From Bacteroidaceae bacterium (GTDB lineage: Bacteria > Bacteroidota > Bacteroidia > Bacteroidales > Bacteroidaceae): a stretch of DNA of 40,479 bases. Positions 8,222 through 16,956 of this stretch are shown piece by piece. The stretch is from the NCBI GenBank assembly GCA_024398715.1, contig JAKSIP010000016.1, positions 1 to 40,479 of the forward strand, in the 5' to 3' direction. Every line of letters begins with the position of its first letter. Position 1 is the stretch's first letter. The notes beneath the pieces are model-generated. The model saw only the letters and a list, made by a program, of their open reading frames with translations. It made no database searches and was not told the origin of the DNA. The position numbers were made by a program, and so were the translations under genes.

Positions 8222-8917
8222 TCAACGGATTAAATCTATTGTCCAGCCTAACTTGGCAATAATGCTGCTGTTGGCGGAACGTGCAAATGGATCGCTCTTT
8301 TTATTGCCGAATACATCGGACAATCCGTAATAGTAACGGCCTTCAAGAGAAAACGATCCGGCGCGTGTCTTGAGTTCTATTCCAAGTCCGCCGGCAATAC
8401 CGTATTCAAAGGTTTTCTCGAACTTTTTTCCGTATGTGTATCCCGAACTGGCCGGACGACCTGACAAATCTGTCCAGTTTCCGGATTTGATTTCTTTGTC
8501 CGAGAGCAGAAATCCAATCTGCGGACCAATGTTCAGAAACCCCTGTACTCCGTAAAATTCCCTGCCGATGCCAAGATGACACAGAAAAGGAATCTCCACA
8601 TAACTGACCTGGCGGCTGTACTCATCTCCGGTCCCGTCTTCAATCAGCTCTTTCCAACCGCGTTCAACGTAGTTGGCCTCGAGCTGCGCTCCGCAAATCA
8701 GGAAAAAATATTTCTCCGAGGTATAACGCAGGGTGGCTCCGAATGTCTTTCCCATGTTGAAGGTCTGGCGCAGTGACGGGACGATGTCCATCCGGCTTAA
8801 AGATACGCCTCCGTTTGCGCCTATGCTCAAAGTACTGCGAAGATTGCCAACCTGAGCGTTTGCTAAGGTGGAGACAAACAGGAATACCAATAGAACTATC
8901 TCTCTTCCGCGCCTCAT
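8222..8917 (-). CDS. PorT-like outer membrane beta-barrel protein
   Basis: A 231-residue protein with a signal peptide (MRRGREIVLLVFLFVSTLANAQ) and alternating amphipathic strands throughout, for example TLSIGANGGVSLSRMD, GFLNIGPQIGFLLSDKE, FEYGIAGGLGIELKTRAGSFSLEGRYYYGLSDVF, closing with an aromatic-rich final strand (IIAKLGWTIDLI). This fits the Bacteroidetes OMP_b-brl_2/PorT-like group, which includes the T9SS component PorT. I cannot tell whether this is PorT itself or a general porin-family protein. Its start codon overlaps the stop of the LysM gene by 4 bp, so the two are translationally coupled, which suggests a shared envelope role. Confidence 0.75.
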   Translation of the reverse strand: MRRGREIVLLVFLFVSTLANAQVGNLRSTLSIGANGGVSLSRMDIVPSLRQTFNMGKTFGATLRYTSEKYFFLICGAQLEANYVERGWKELIEDGTGDEYSRQVSYVEIPFLCHLGIGREFYGVQGFLNIGPQIGFLLSDKEIKSGNWTDLSGRPASSGYTYGKKFEKTFEYGIAGGLGIELKTRAGSFSLEGRYYYGLSDVFGNKKSDPFARSANSSIIAKLGWTIDLIR

Positions 8918-10776
8918 TTCCTGTCAAAGTCTATGGTTTCAATGGTGTAATTTTTGCCGTAGTGGATAAAGAACACCTTGTTGTTTATCATTCCGCCCCA
9001 CGGGCTTATACGCTCGAATCTGAAACCTACATGCAGAGGATTGTAACCAACGTTGTCAGAGTGAAGACCGAGCTGGTTGCCATATTGTCTGAATGCGTTC
9101 ACAAACCAGTTGACAATGTCGTATCCGTACATGGCGTAGCTTGGAAAACTGATCATCATCTGTTTCATGAAAGACCTTCTGAACTTATCGTGGAAAGCCA
9201 TAGTGCGCGCTGCAGACAAATCGCTGTAGAACCATGAGAAGAAATATATGTTGGCCTCGTGGAACTGGTCAATGAGGTTGTTGCGTGCGTACGCCTGATA
9301 TTCGCGGTAACCGAACAGGCTTGTCTCGGTAAACGGATGCTTGTTGCGGTTGATAATCTGAAGCATGGGCAGGAATGTTGTAAGCGGTCCCTCTTTGGAC
9401 GAGTTTATTACAAACACATTGTTCATGACCCTTTCCGGGTTGACGGTATCTGTAAACAGAGTATCGTTGAACCTGTAGACAGGCGTGTCAATCACCATTG
9501 TCAGGTAAGGTATTCTGTTGCGTTCCAGAACAGGTTTCAGGTTCAGTGTGAAATCGTTGTCAACGGAATCGGCAGGCAGATTCAGGAATATGACCTGTGT
9601 GCTGTCGGTTGAACAGAACTGCTGAATGAAATTGTCATAGATGTTGGATTGCCAGAAAGACTGCGGAGTGTTGAGCTGGAAAAGGTATGGATTATTGTAA
9701 ACCTGCTCAACGTCTGATGTAAGCGGCAGTATGGTAATAATCCTGTTTTCTCTGGCAAAATCTGCCACAGCCTTGATGTGCTTGTGATACTTGGGCCCTA
9801 TTATGAAATCGGATCTGAGGAATGCAGGGTCTTCAAGAATATGCGTTATGTCTGTTGTGTCATTGCCTGTGTCGAACACGTTGAGCTCTACGGATATTCC
9901 GCTGGATTTGAGCGTGTCAAGCGCAAGCAGTGTTCCCTGATAGAATTCCACCATTTTCTTGCGTTCGTCAGATATTGAATCGTCAAGTTCGAAAGGCAGA
10001 AGCAGCGCAATGTGAATCATGTCCGGAATATCTTCCATCAGTGCGGAGCGGCCTGCATTTATCAGAGCGCTGTTGTCCATATTGTTCAGCTGCTGTTCTA
10101 TCTTCTCCATTGAATTCCTTTTCTCTTTCAGCTCCTGAGAAGAAAATGGAATGTTCAGCTTCTGGCCTGCACTGAGTTTTGAAGAATTTCCCAATGCCGG
10201 ATTGGCCGCAATCAGTTCATTCTGTGATATGTCATACATGCGGCATATCCTGGATATGTTTTCTTTTGACCTGACGGTATGTACGGTTTTGTATTTGAGT
10301 GTGTCTTTCAGTTCTTTGGCCTCTGCAAGTCCGGTCTGGTCTACAGCCAGAAATGCCTGTGATTTGCCTTCCTTGGCCTCCTGCTTTTTTTCAACAGGAA
10401 TGAGAATGACCTCTCCGGCACGGAAGTTGTCTGCTGAAAGACCGGGGTTGGCATCGCATATGTCCTTAATGGAAACCTTGTAGTTGACGGAAAGGCGGTA
10501 CAGGGTTTCTCCAGCCATAATCGTATGGTAAACCCGGTTGCTTTCCTCTTTTGTTCCTGACTGTTGTGGAATGCGCAGGGATTGGCCGGCGCGAATCATG
10601 ATCCCGCTTCCGGGATTCATGCTGATAATGGTATCCTGAGTTACTCCGTACATTTTTGCTATGGAGTACATTGTCTGACCTTTCGATACCGTATGTATGA
10701 AAAATCCGTTCTGACTGTAAGCGGAAAGTGTTCCGCACAATGCCATAACGAGCAGAATGTGTCTGTAATGTTTCAT
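8914..10776 (-). CDS. Triple-LysM protein fused to a type-I periplasmic-binding-like domain
   Basis: A 620-residue exported protein. The ATG at 10776 gives the signal peptide MKHYRHILLVMALCGTLSAYSQ; the longer frame from 10827 reads through the promoter. Three LysM peptidoglycan-binding repeats lie at about 27-70 (HTVSKGQTMYSIAKMYGV...LRIP), 83-127 (HTIMAGETLYRLSVNYKV...ILIP) and 164-210 (HTVRSKENISRICRMYDI...LNIP). A region from about 250 to the end follows (IHIALLLPFELDDSISDERKKMVEFYQGTLLALDTLKSSG...), which looks like the type-I periplasmic-binding fold used by amino-acid ABC transporters and by LpoA. It probably anchors to peptidoglycan in the periplasm; ligand unknown. It is translationally coupled to the PorT-like barrel gene. 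Confidence 0.85.
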   Translation of the reverse strand: MKHYRHILLVMALCGTLSAYSQNGFFIHTVSKGQTMYSIAKMYGVTQDTIISMNPGSGIMIRAGQSLRIPQQSGTKEESNRVYHTIMAGETLYRLSVNYKVSIKDICDANPGLSADNFRAGEVILIPVEKKQEAKEGKSQAFLAVDQTGLAEAKELKDTLKYKTVHTVRSKENISRICRMYDISQNELIAANPALGNSSKLSAGQKLNIPFSSQELKEKRNSMEKIEQQLNNMDNSALINAGRSALMEDIPDMIHIALLLPFELDDSISDERKKMVEFYQGTLLALDTLKSSGISVELNVFDTGNDTTDITHILEDPAFLRSDFIIGPKYHKHIKAVADFARENRIITILPLTSDVEQVYNNPYLFQLNTPQSFWQSNIYDNFIQQFCSTDSTQVIFLNLPADSVDNDFTLNLKPVLERNRIPYLTMVIDTPVYRFNDTLFTDTVNPERVMNNVFVINSSKEGPLTTFLPMLQIINRNKHPFTETSLFGYREYQAYARNNLIDQFHEANIYFFSWFYSDLSAARTMAFHDKFRRSFMKQMMISFPSYAMYGYDIVNWFVNAFRQYGNQLGLHSDNVGYNPLHVGFRFERISPWGGMINNKVFFIHYGKNYTIETIDFDRK

Positions 10777-10795
10777 TATAGTTCTGTTATGCATG

Positions 10796-10803
10796 CAAAA
10801 GTA
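10796..10803 (-). promoter_or_regulatory. -7 element upstream of the LysM gene
   Basis: The minus strand reads TACTTTTG here, matching TAnnTTTG, 20 bp before the ATG at 10776. The -33 position (near 10824) does not carry TTTG, so the match is partial. The flanking bases (gtacttttgcat) are the same as in the bamD promoter. Confidence 0.55.
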
Positions 10804-10872
10804 CATATTTTTTTTGTATTTTCGCACTTTGATTTGTTTGAACCTGTTTCCAAAAACTGAACTTCTGTTTTT

Positions 10873-11646
10873 ATGTCTCTTTCTAAAGTAAAATATACTG
10901 CCGCGGGCATAATGTTAACTCTTCTGGTGCTCTGTTGTCCGGTCTGCCTGTCACAGCCTGTTGCAAAACCGTACCTTGTTCTCTGCAGTCAGAACGGGGA
11001 AACGGATACGCTGTATGCCGGAGACCAGGCTCCGCTGCCTTTCCAGGCTCCGCTGACAGTACATTTTTTTGCCGGATTCCAGAATCAGGAAACGGCGTCC
11101 ATGCGCTCCGAATGGCGGGTGGTACGCTCGTGGCAGGAAGAAGACGGTGACTCCGGAACAGAAGAATATCTTGTCAGAAAGACAGGACAGACAGACTATG
11201 TGTTCAACGATTACGGCAGCTTTTCGGTGAATTTTTCCTATTCGTACAGCTACCCGGGAGATCCGGACTACACTGAGGGCGATAATCCGGACGCATTCGT
11301 TTTTTCCATAGACAATTCCACACTGACAATGCCCAATGCCTTTTCTCCCAACGGAGACGGAATAAACGATATCTTTATCATAAAGACAAAATCCATTGTC
11401 TCGATATCAGTGTCCATATTTGACCGTTACGGCAGAGTAATCAGAACAGCAGACCAGAACAGTATGCCTTTCAGAGACGATGCCAACGGCGGGTATTACG
11501 AGTGCTGGGACGGAACATCGGGCGGCAGGCAGGTGCAGGATGGCGTGTATTACATAAACGTACGTGCTACCGGTGCCGGCGGGTACAGGTATAACTTGAA
11601 AAGGGATATTAACATTCTTACCGGAACATCTGTTTCCGGGAACTGA
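10873..11646 (+). CDS. T9SS type-B sorting (gliding-motility C-terminal) domain protein
   Basis: A 257-residue secreted protein: signal peptide MSLSKVKYTAAGIMLTLLVLCCPVCLSQ, a PKD-like beta region to about residue 150, then a C-terminal domain beginning NAFSPNGDGINDIFII and continuing with SISVSIFDRYGRVI, YYECWDGT..GRQVQDGVYYINVRA, ending in a basic hydrophobic strand (YNLKRDINIL). This is the CHU_C/type-B C-terminal signal by which the type IX system exports cargo across the outer membrane. The cell surface is the expected location; its task is unknown. uvrA starts 4 bp after the stop, so it lies upstream in the same transcript. With sprA at 29599 the window carries both a T9SS translocon and a substrate. 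Confidence 0.85.
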   Translation: MSLSKVKYTAAGIMLTLLVLCCPVCLSQPVAKPYLVLCSQNGETDTLYAGDQAPLPFQAPLTVHFFAGFQNQETASMRSEWRVVRSWQEEDGDSGTEEYLVRKTGQTDYVFNDYGSFSVNFSYSYSYPGDPDYTEGDNPDAFVFSIDNSTLTMPNAFSPNGDGINDIFIIKTKSIVSISVSIFDRYGRVIRTADQNSMPFRDDANGGYYECWDGTSGGRQVQDGVYYINVRATGAGGYRYNLKRDINILTGTSVSGN

Positions 11647-11650
11647 TATT

Positions 11651-14539
11651 ATGGAGGAAAACAAGTTTGAGAACGGAAAAATAGCTGTTATCGGAGCCAG
11701 AGAAAACAATCTGAAGAACATTAATGTGGAAATACCGCATAAGTCTCTGACTGTTGTCACGGGACTGAGCGGCAGCGGAAAATCTTCTCTTGCATTCAAT
11801 ACCGTATACGCAGAGGGCCAGAGACGGTACATAGAAACATTCTCCCAGTATGCGCGCAACTTTATCGGGGTCATGCGCAGACCGGAGGTTGATTCCATTA
11901 CCGGGTTGAGCCCTGTAGTATCAATAGAGCAGAAAACAACCAGCCATAACCCGCGGTCAACTGTCGGAACATCAACGCAGATATATGACTATCTGAGGCT
12001 TCTGTTCGCAAGGGCAGGTACAGCCTATTCCTATGTAACGGGAAAACCTATGGTAAGGTATTCCCGCCAGCAGATTATTGACAGCATAATAAAAGAACAT
12101 ACCGGGCACAGGGTCTTTGTCATGGCTCCGCTGGTCCGTAACCGTAAGGGACATTACCACGAACTGTTCGAGAGCATACGCCGCAAGGGCTATCTCAATG
12201 TCAGAATAGACGGAGAAATGCAGGAGATAAAGGTTGGCATGAAACTTGACCGTTACAAGAATCATACCATCGAGGTTGTGATAGAAAAACTTGTTGTGGA
12301 GGAACGCTATCTGAAACGTCTGTCAGACAGTATCGATCTTGCATTAAGAATGGGAGACGGAGTTGTTTCCCTTCTCTCTTTTGAGAATACTACCGTGCTG
12401 GGCCCTATCGATTACAGCAAGGGAGTCCTGTCCCATTACAGCAAGAATCTTATGTGTGTTGACAGCGGAATATCTTACAGGAACCCCGCTCCGCATAACT
12501 TTTCTTTCAATTCTCCTATGGGGTGCTGCCCAAAATGCAAAGGCTTGGGTCAGGTCTCTATGGTGGATATAGACAAGGTTATTCCCAACCGCAATCTTTC
12601 AATTGCAAAAGGAGCTATTGCTCCGCTCGGCGAATATCGGAACACAATCATTTTCCGTCAGATTGAAGGACTGCTCCAGAAATACGGTTTTACCATAGAC
12701 ACTCCTGTATCACAGCTTAACGATGAGTTCCTTGATGAACTTATGAACGGCTCTCCGGAACGCATAAAGGTGCAGCTTACCGGCATGAAAAGTCAGGAAG
12801 ATACCGCGTTTGTGGATTTTGACGGTCTTGCTTCCTATGTGCACAGTCTGCAGGAACAGCCTGAGATTACTGCTGCGGAACAGAAATGGATAAACCAGTT
12901 TGCAGTCTTTGCCGTGTGTCCTGAGTGTGGCGGTTCAAGATTGAACAAAGAGGCAATGCATTTCAGGATTGGAGGTTATAACATTTTTGAACTGGCATCG
13001 ATGGATATTGCCGCTCTGTATGAGTGGTGCGGCACAATAGAAGAGAAACTTGACGGGAATACACGCGCAATTGCCTGTGAAATCCTTAAAGAGATACGTA
13101 CAAGGCTGAAATTCATGCTCGATGTGGGACTTGATTATCTCTCTCTGGCCAGAAGCTCGGATTCATTGTCGGGAGGTGAAAGCCAGCGCATCAGACTTAC
13201 AACGCAGATAGGCTCAAAACTTGTAAATGTTCTCTATATTCTTGACGAGCCCAGTATAGGACTGCACCAGAGAGACAACGTAAGGCTGATAAATTCTCTC
13301 AAACGGCTGAGAGACAACGGCAATACCGTTCTGGTTGTTGAGCATGACCGCGATATGATGATGGCTGCTGACTGGGTCATTGACCTTGGCCCGCTGGCAG
13401 GACGCCGTGGAGGCCAGCTGGTATATCAGGGAACTCCGCAGGGAATGATAGATTGCGACACTCTCACAACGCAATATCTGAAAGGAATCAGACAAATTGA
13501 AATTCCGGCTGAAAGACGCGTTGGAAACGGCAAATTCCTGACTTTTCGCGGATGCTCGGGAAATAATCTCAAGAATATTGACGTTACTTTTCCGCTTGGC
13601 CGGTTCATATGTGTTACCGGTGTTTCCGGCAGCGGAAAATCCACTCTCATCAATGAAACGCTGCAACCTGTCCTGTCCCGGAAATTTTACGGTTCCAATA
13701 CAGCTCCGTTGTCTTACGCTTCTGTAGAGGGACTGGAAAATGTTGATAAGGTTGTATGTGTTGACCAGTCTCCCATAGGGCGCACTCCAAGATCCAATCC
13801 GGCAACCTACACCGGTCTGTTTACGGATATCAGAAATCTGTTCGCATCTCTTCCCGAATCCCAGATCCGCGGATACAAATCAGGCCGTTTCTCTTTCAAT
13901 ATGGCTGCAGGAAGGTGCCCTGAGTGCAACGGCAACGGTTATAAGAATATTGAACTGCGTTTTATGCCCGATGTCATGGTGCCGTGCCATGTGTGCGGAG
14001 GCAAACGCTACAATCAGGAAACCCTTCAGGTCAAATACAAGGGCAAATCAATAGCCGATGTGCTTGATATGACCATCAATCAGGCTGCGGAATTTTTCAG
14101 TGCCGTTCCTGCCATTCTGCATAAACTTGAAACCTTGCAGAATGTTGGACTGGGTTATCTCAAGCTTGGACAATCATCCACAACAATTTCCGGAGGAGAA
14201 AGCCAGCGCGTGAAACTTGCTACCGAACTCTCCAAACGCGATACCGGAAATACAGTCTTTATTCTGGACGAACCTACCACCGGTCTGCATTTTGAAGATA
14301 TAAATGTGCTTCTCAAAGTACTTGACCAGCTGGTTGTACGCGGAAATACCGTTATTGTGATTGAACACAATATGGATGTGATAAAGAAGGCGGACTGGAT
14401 TATCGATATGGGCCCGGACGGCGGTTCAGCCGGAGGAAATGTTGTCATAACCGGAACTCCGGAACAGGTGGCGGAAAGCGGCATCGGTTTTACAGCACCT
14501 TTCCTGAAAGAAGAATTAAATCGTTTCAAAAATTTGTAA
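11651..14539 (+). CDS. uvrA: UvrABC excinuclease subunit A
   Basis: The damage-sensing ABC ATPase of nucleotide excision repair. It has 962 residues, slightly longer than usual through a short N-terminal extension (MEENKFENGKI). Visible: Walker A GLSGSGKS (38-45), a zinc pair CPKC near 293 with CPECGG near 422, the ABC signature LSGGESQR near 505 with LDEPSIGLHQRD, a second Walker A GVSGSGKST near 655, the second zinc module CPEC..CHVC (755-781), and ISGGESQRVKLATEL near 846 with LDEPTTGLHFED. The region following LLFARAGTAYSY lacks the CP.C seen in many bacteria, as in other Bacteroidetes UvrA as I remember them. It sits 4 bp after a T9SS cargo gene; no dedicated LexA-like site was recognised. 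Confidence 0.97.
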   Translation: MEENKFENGKIAVIGARENNLKNINVEIPHKSLTVVTGLSGSGKSSLAFNTVYAEGQRRYIETFSQYARNFIGVMRRPEVDSITGLSPVVSIEQKTTSHNPRSTVGTSTQIYDYLRLLFARAGTAYSYVTGKPMVRYSRQQIIDSIIKEHTGHRVFVMAPLVRNRKGHYHELFESIRRKGYLNVRIDGEMQEIKVGMKLDRYKNHTIEVVIEKLVVEERYLKRLSDSIDLALRMGDGVVSLLSFENTTVLGPIDYSKGVLSHYSKNLMCVDSGISYRNPAPHNFSFNSPMGCCPKCKGLGQVSMVDIDKVIPNRNLSIAKGAIAPLGEYRNTIIFRQIEGLLQKYGFTIDTPVSQLNDEFLDELMNGSPERIKVQLTGMKSQEDTAFVDFDGLASYVHSLQEQPEITAAEQKWINQFAVFAVCPECGGSRLNKEAMHFRIGGYNIFELASMDIAALYEWCGTIEEKLDGNTRAIACEILKEIRTRLKFMLDVGLDYLSLARSSDSLSGGESQRIRLTTQIGSKLVNVLYILDEPSIGLHQRDNVRLINSLKRLRDNGNTVLVVEHDRDMMMAADWVIDLGPLAGRRGGQLVYQGTPQGMIDCDTLTTQYLKGIRQIEIPAERRVGNGKFLTFRGCSGNNLKNIDVTFPLGRFICVTGVSGSGKSTLINETLQPVLSRKFYGSNTAPLSYASVEGLENVDKVVCVDQSPIGRTPRSNPATYTGLFTDIRNLFASLPESQIRGYKSGRFSFNMAAGRCPECNGNGYKNIELRFMPDVMVPCHVCGGKRYNQETLQVKYKGKSIADVLDMTINQAAEFFSAVPAILHKLETLQNVGLGYLKLGQSSTTISGGESQRVKLATELSKRDTGNTVFILDEPTTGLHFEDINVLLKVLDQLVVRGNTVIVIEHNMDVIKKADWIIDMGPDGGSAGGNVVITGTPEQVAESGIGFTAPFLKEELNRFKNL

Positions 14540-14604
14540 TTGTAAACAATCTTTTATACTTTTACGCGTTTTTGTTCCTGAATTCACACTAATAACTTAA
14601 ACAT

Positions 14605-16176
14605 ATGTTCAAAAAATTATCTATCGCGGCTGCAATGGTACTTGCTTTGGCAAGCTGTCAGCAGCAGTGTCCCGTTCTGACTATTGAGGGCGGACAGGTT
14701 CAGGGTGTTCCTACCCAGAAAAAAGGTGTTATTGTTTACAAAGGTATTCCATACGCAGCTGCTCCTATCAAGGATTTGCGCTGGAAAGCTCCACAGCCGG
14801 TAGAGGCATGGGAAGGCGTAAAGGTTTGTGACCGTTTTGCCAATCCGAGCTACCAGCATATACAGTACAAGGGCGGTTACTATACAGAGTGGGGCTACGG
14901 TGACGAGGCTCCTTTCTCAGAAGATTGTCTTTATCTGAACGTATGGACAAAAGCATCGGGCAATCCCGATGCCAAACTTCCCGTTGCAGTATGGATCCAT
15001 GGTGGCGGATACCGTGAAGGTTTCGGTACCGAACCTGAATTTGACGGTCAGGAGTGGGGTGCAAAAGACGTTGTTCTTGTAACTATCAACTATCGTCTTG
15101 GCGTATTCGGCTTCCTTACACACCCGGAACTTTCAGCAGAGAGTCCTAACGGCGTATCAGGTAACTACGGTATTCTTGACCAGATTGAATCTTTGAAATG
15201 GGTAAAGAAAAATATTGCACAGTTCGGCGGTGATCCTGACAACGTAATGATATTCGGTCAGAGTGCAGGTGGCGGTTCCGTACGTACTATCTGTGAGTCT
15301 CCTCTCGCCCGCGGTCTGTTTCACAAGGCTGTCATCATGAGTGCAGGCGGTCTTACCATCCCGCAGCAGGGCGGTGCAGCTATGGGTCGCGGCGGTATGC
15401 GCGGTTTCAGTTTTGGCAATTTTGGCGGTAACAGCAACGAAAAGAAACTTGCCGCTTACAAGGCTCCAAAGGCTCCTGAGGGTCTGAACGCTCTCCAGCA
15501 GGCAGAATTCAATACTAAAGTCGTTATGGACTGGGCCGGTTACAACACACTTGCAAAGATGCGTGCTGCCGATACTGAAACAATGCATACGGTAGGTACT
15601 ATCTATAACAATGCCACAGGTAACTTTGGCAGTATTACAGGTATGCCGATAGTTGACGGTTATGTATCAATGGAAAGCTTTGACGAGGCTGCTCTGGACG
15701 GAACTCTTGCCGATGTTCCTTACATGATAGGCTATACTCTCAACGATATGGGCAATATGTCCGCAGGCATTGCAGCATTCTGCCAGAACCGTCAGGAAAT
15801 GTCAAAGAACGGAAGCAAGGCATGGGCATACGAATTTGCACGTCCTCTTCCTGATGACGGTTCACATCCTGAGGTTACACAGCGCCTGAAGGGAGCATTC
15901 CACTCTTCAGATCTCTGGTTTGTATTCAAGTCTCTGCAGCACTGCTGGAGACCTTGGACACAGGGAGACTGGGATCTTTCAGAGAAGATGCTTACAGCTT
16001 GGACAAACTTTGCCAAGTATTCAGATCCTAACGGCGCAAACGGCGGCGAATGGAAACCTTGCACAAAAGAAGAACCTAACTTTATGGTATTCAAACTGAA
16101 CGAATCTGATCAGGAAGCCAGTTTTGTAGGAGAACCTGAAGTTGCACAAGGAGGCGGTTTTGCATTCCCTATGTAA
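14605..16176 (+). CDS. Type-B carboxylesterase/lipase, predicted lipoprotein
   Basis: An alpha/beta-hydrolase of 523 residues cleaving carboxylic esters, possibly acetyl or feruloyl esters on plant polysaccharides (substrate inferred). The N-terminus MFKKLSIAAAMVLALASC carries a lipobox with Cys18, suggesting membrane anchoring. Signatures: oxyanion HGGG (132-135), SEDCLYLNVW (105-114), nucleophile elbow GQSAGG with Ser220, and His433 in GAFHSSDLWFVF. A Gly/Arg/Phe-rich insert at about 256-276 (AAMGRGGMRGFSFGNFGG) follows the nucleophile region and is unusual for the family. It appears monocistronic, about 65 bp after uvrA, with an intrinsic terminator 46 bp after its stop. Confidence 0.9.
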   Translation: MFKKLSIAAAMVLALASCQQQCPVLTIEGGQVQGVPTQKKGVIVYKGIPYAAAPIKDLRWKAPQPVEAWEGVKVCDRFANPSYQHIQYKGGYYTEWGYGDEAPFSEDCLYLNVWTKASGNPDAKLPVAVWIHGGGYREGFGTEPEFDGQEWGAKDVVLVTINYRLGVFGFLTHPELSAESPNGVSGNYGILDQIESLKWVKKNIAQFGGDPDNVMIFGQSAGGGSVRTICESPLARGLFHKAVIMSAGGLTIPQQGGAAMGRGGMRGFSFGNFGGNSNEKKLAAYKAPKAPEGLNALQQAEFNTKVVMDWAGYNTLAKMRAADTETMHTVGTIYNNATGNFGSITGMPIVDGYVSMESFDEAALDGTLADVPYMIGYTLNDMGNMSAGIAAFCQNRQEMSKNGSKAWAYEFARPLPDDGSHPEVTQRLKGAFHSSDLWFVFKSLQHCWRPWTQGDWDLSEKMLTAWTNFAKYSDPNGANGGEWKPCTKEEPNFMVFKLNESDQEASFVGEPEVAQGGGFAFPM

Positions 16177-16222
16177 TGGGAAACGTACTATTTTTTAACA
16201 ATTTAGTATTATTTATATATTT

Positions 16223-16257
16223 AAAAGTGGAGTTCGGAATGAATTCCACTTTTTTTT
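16223..16257 (+). terminator. Strong intrinsic terminator after the carboxylesterase
   Basis: A 13-bp stem (16223-16235 with 16241-16253) containing one G-U pair and a 5-nt loop runs straight into a T tract (16250-16257). The A-rich 5' arm makes it potentially bidirectional. Confidence 0.85.
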
Positions 16258-16259
16258 AG

Positions 16260-16267
16260 TAACTTTG
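16260..16267 (+). promoter_or_regulatory. -7 element of the SGNH-addB transcript
   Basis: TAACTTTG matches TAnnTTTG and lies 20 bp before the ATG at 16288, directly against the preceding terminator. No TTTG is found at the -33 spacing, since that region is occupied by the terminator stem. Confidence 0.6.
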
Positions 16268-16287
16268 TAAAATCAAAACTATAAGAT

Positions 16288-16956
16288 ATGAAGAAGTTGT
16301 TTCTCTTTATGGCAATGGCACTTGTGTCTTTTGGCACTTTTGCAAAGACTATGGTTGTATTGGGCGATTCATATTCCGCTCACCGTGATGTTATTCCGCA
16401 GGGTTATGCAAGTTATTACCCTGTATTTTATAGCTCCACCGGAGTCCAGACCGTTGATCAGATGTGGTACTCTCTGGTGGCCAATAAAATGAAATATACT
16501 CTTGGCTCAATCAATGCCTGGTCGGGTTCCACAATATGCAATACCGGTTACGGCGGTCAGGATTTTTCAAACCAGTCTTTCATTTCCAGAATTGACAAGC
16601 TGGGCAAGGCCGATGTAATACTCATCTTAGGCGGAACAAACGATGCCTGGGCAAATTCTCCTATAGGCAACTATAAATATGCCTCTTGGACTAAAGAGGA
16701 TCTGGCAACATTCCGTCCTGCAATGGCATATCTTCTTGATGGTCTGAGAAAGAAATATCCGTCAGCCGGCATATTCTTTATACTTAACAACGATCTCAAA
16801 GATGAAATAAATGAATCTGTAAAGACCGTATGCAAAGAGTACAAGGTACCGGTAGTAGAACTTAAAGATATTGAAAAAGAGGCCGGTCACCCAACATTGA
16901 CTGGAATGAAACAGATCGCAGATCAGGTGGTTAAGGTGGTTAAACGCCATAAATAA
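16288..16956 (+). CDS. SGNH/GDSL-family hydrolase (secreted esterase)
   Basis: A 222-residue exported hydrolase with signal peptide MKKLFLFMAMALVSFGTFA. Blocks of the SGNH superfamily are present: VVLGDSYSA with nucleophile Ser28, a conserved Gly in NTGYGGQ, ILGGTNDAW with Asn118, and a C-terminal block around EAGHPTLTGM with His201. The acid usually written D-x-x-H appears as Glu198, a conservative change. Likely substrates are acetyl or other short esters on glycans, but the family is broad. The stop is immediately followed by the ATG of the AddB-like nuclease (no gap), so the pair is probably translationally coupled even though the functions look unrelated. Confidence 0.85.
   Translation: MKKLFLFMAMALVSFGTFAKTMVVLGDSYSAHRDVIPQGYASYYPVFYSSTGVQTVDQMWYSLVANKMKYTLGSINAWSGSTICNTGYGGQDFSNQSFISRIDKLGKADVILILGGTNDAWANSPIGNYKYASWTKEDLATFRPAMAYLLDGLRKKYPSAGIFFILNNDLKDEINESVKTVCKEYKVPVVELKDIEKEAGHPTLTGMKQIADQVVKVVKRHK

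Noticed and set aside
10839..10872. Second copy of the foldback element end (GAACCTGTTT near 10839)
   Set aside because: Only about 10 bases match and no inverted partner follows, so it is likely chance.
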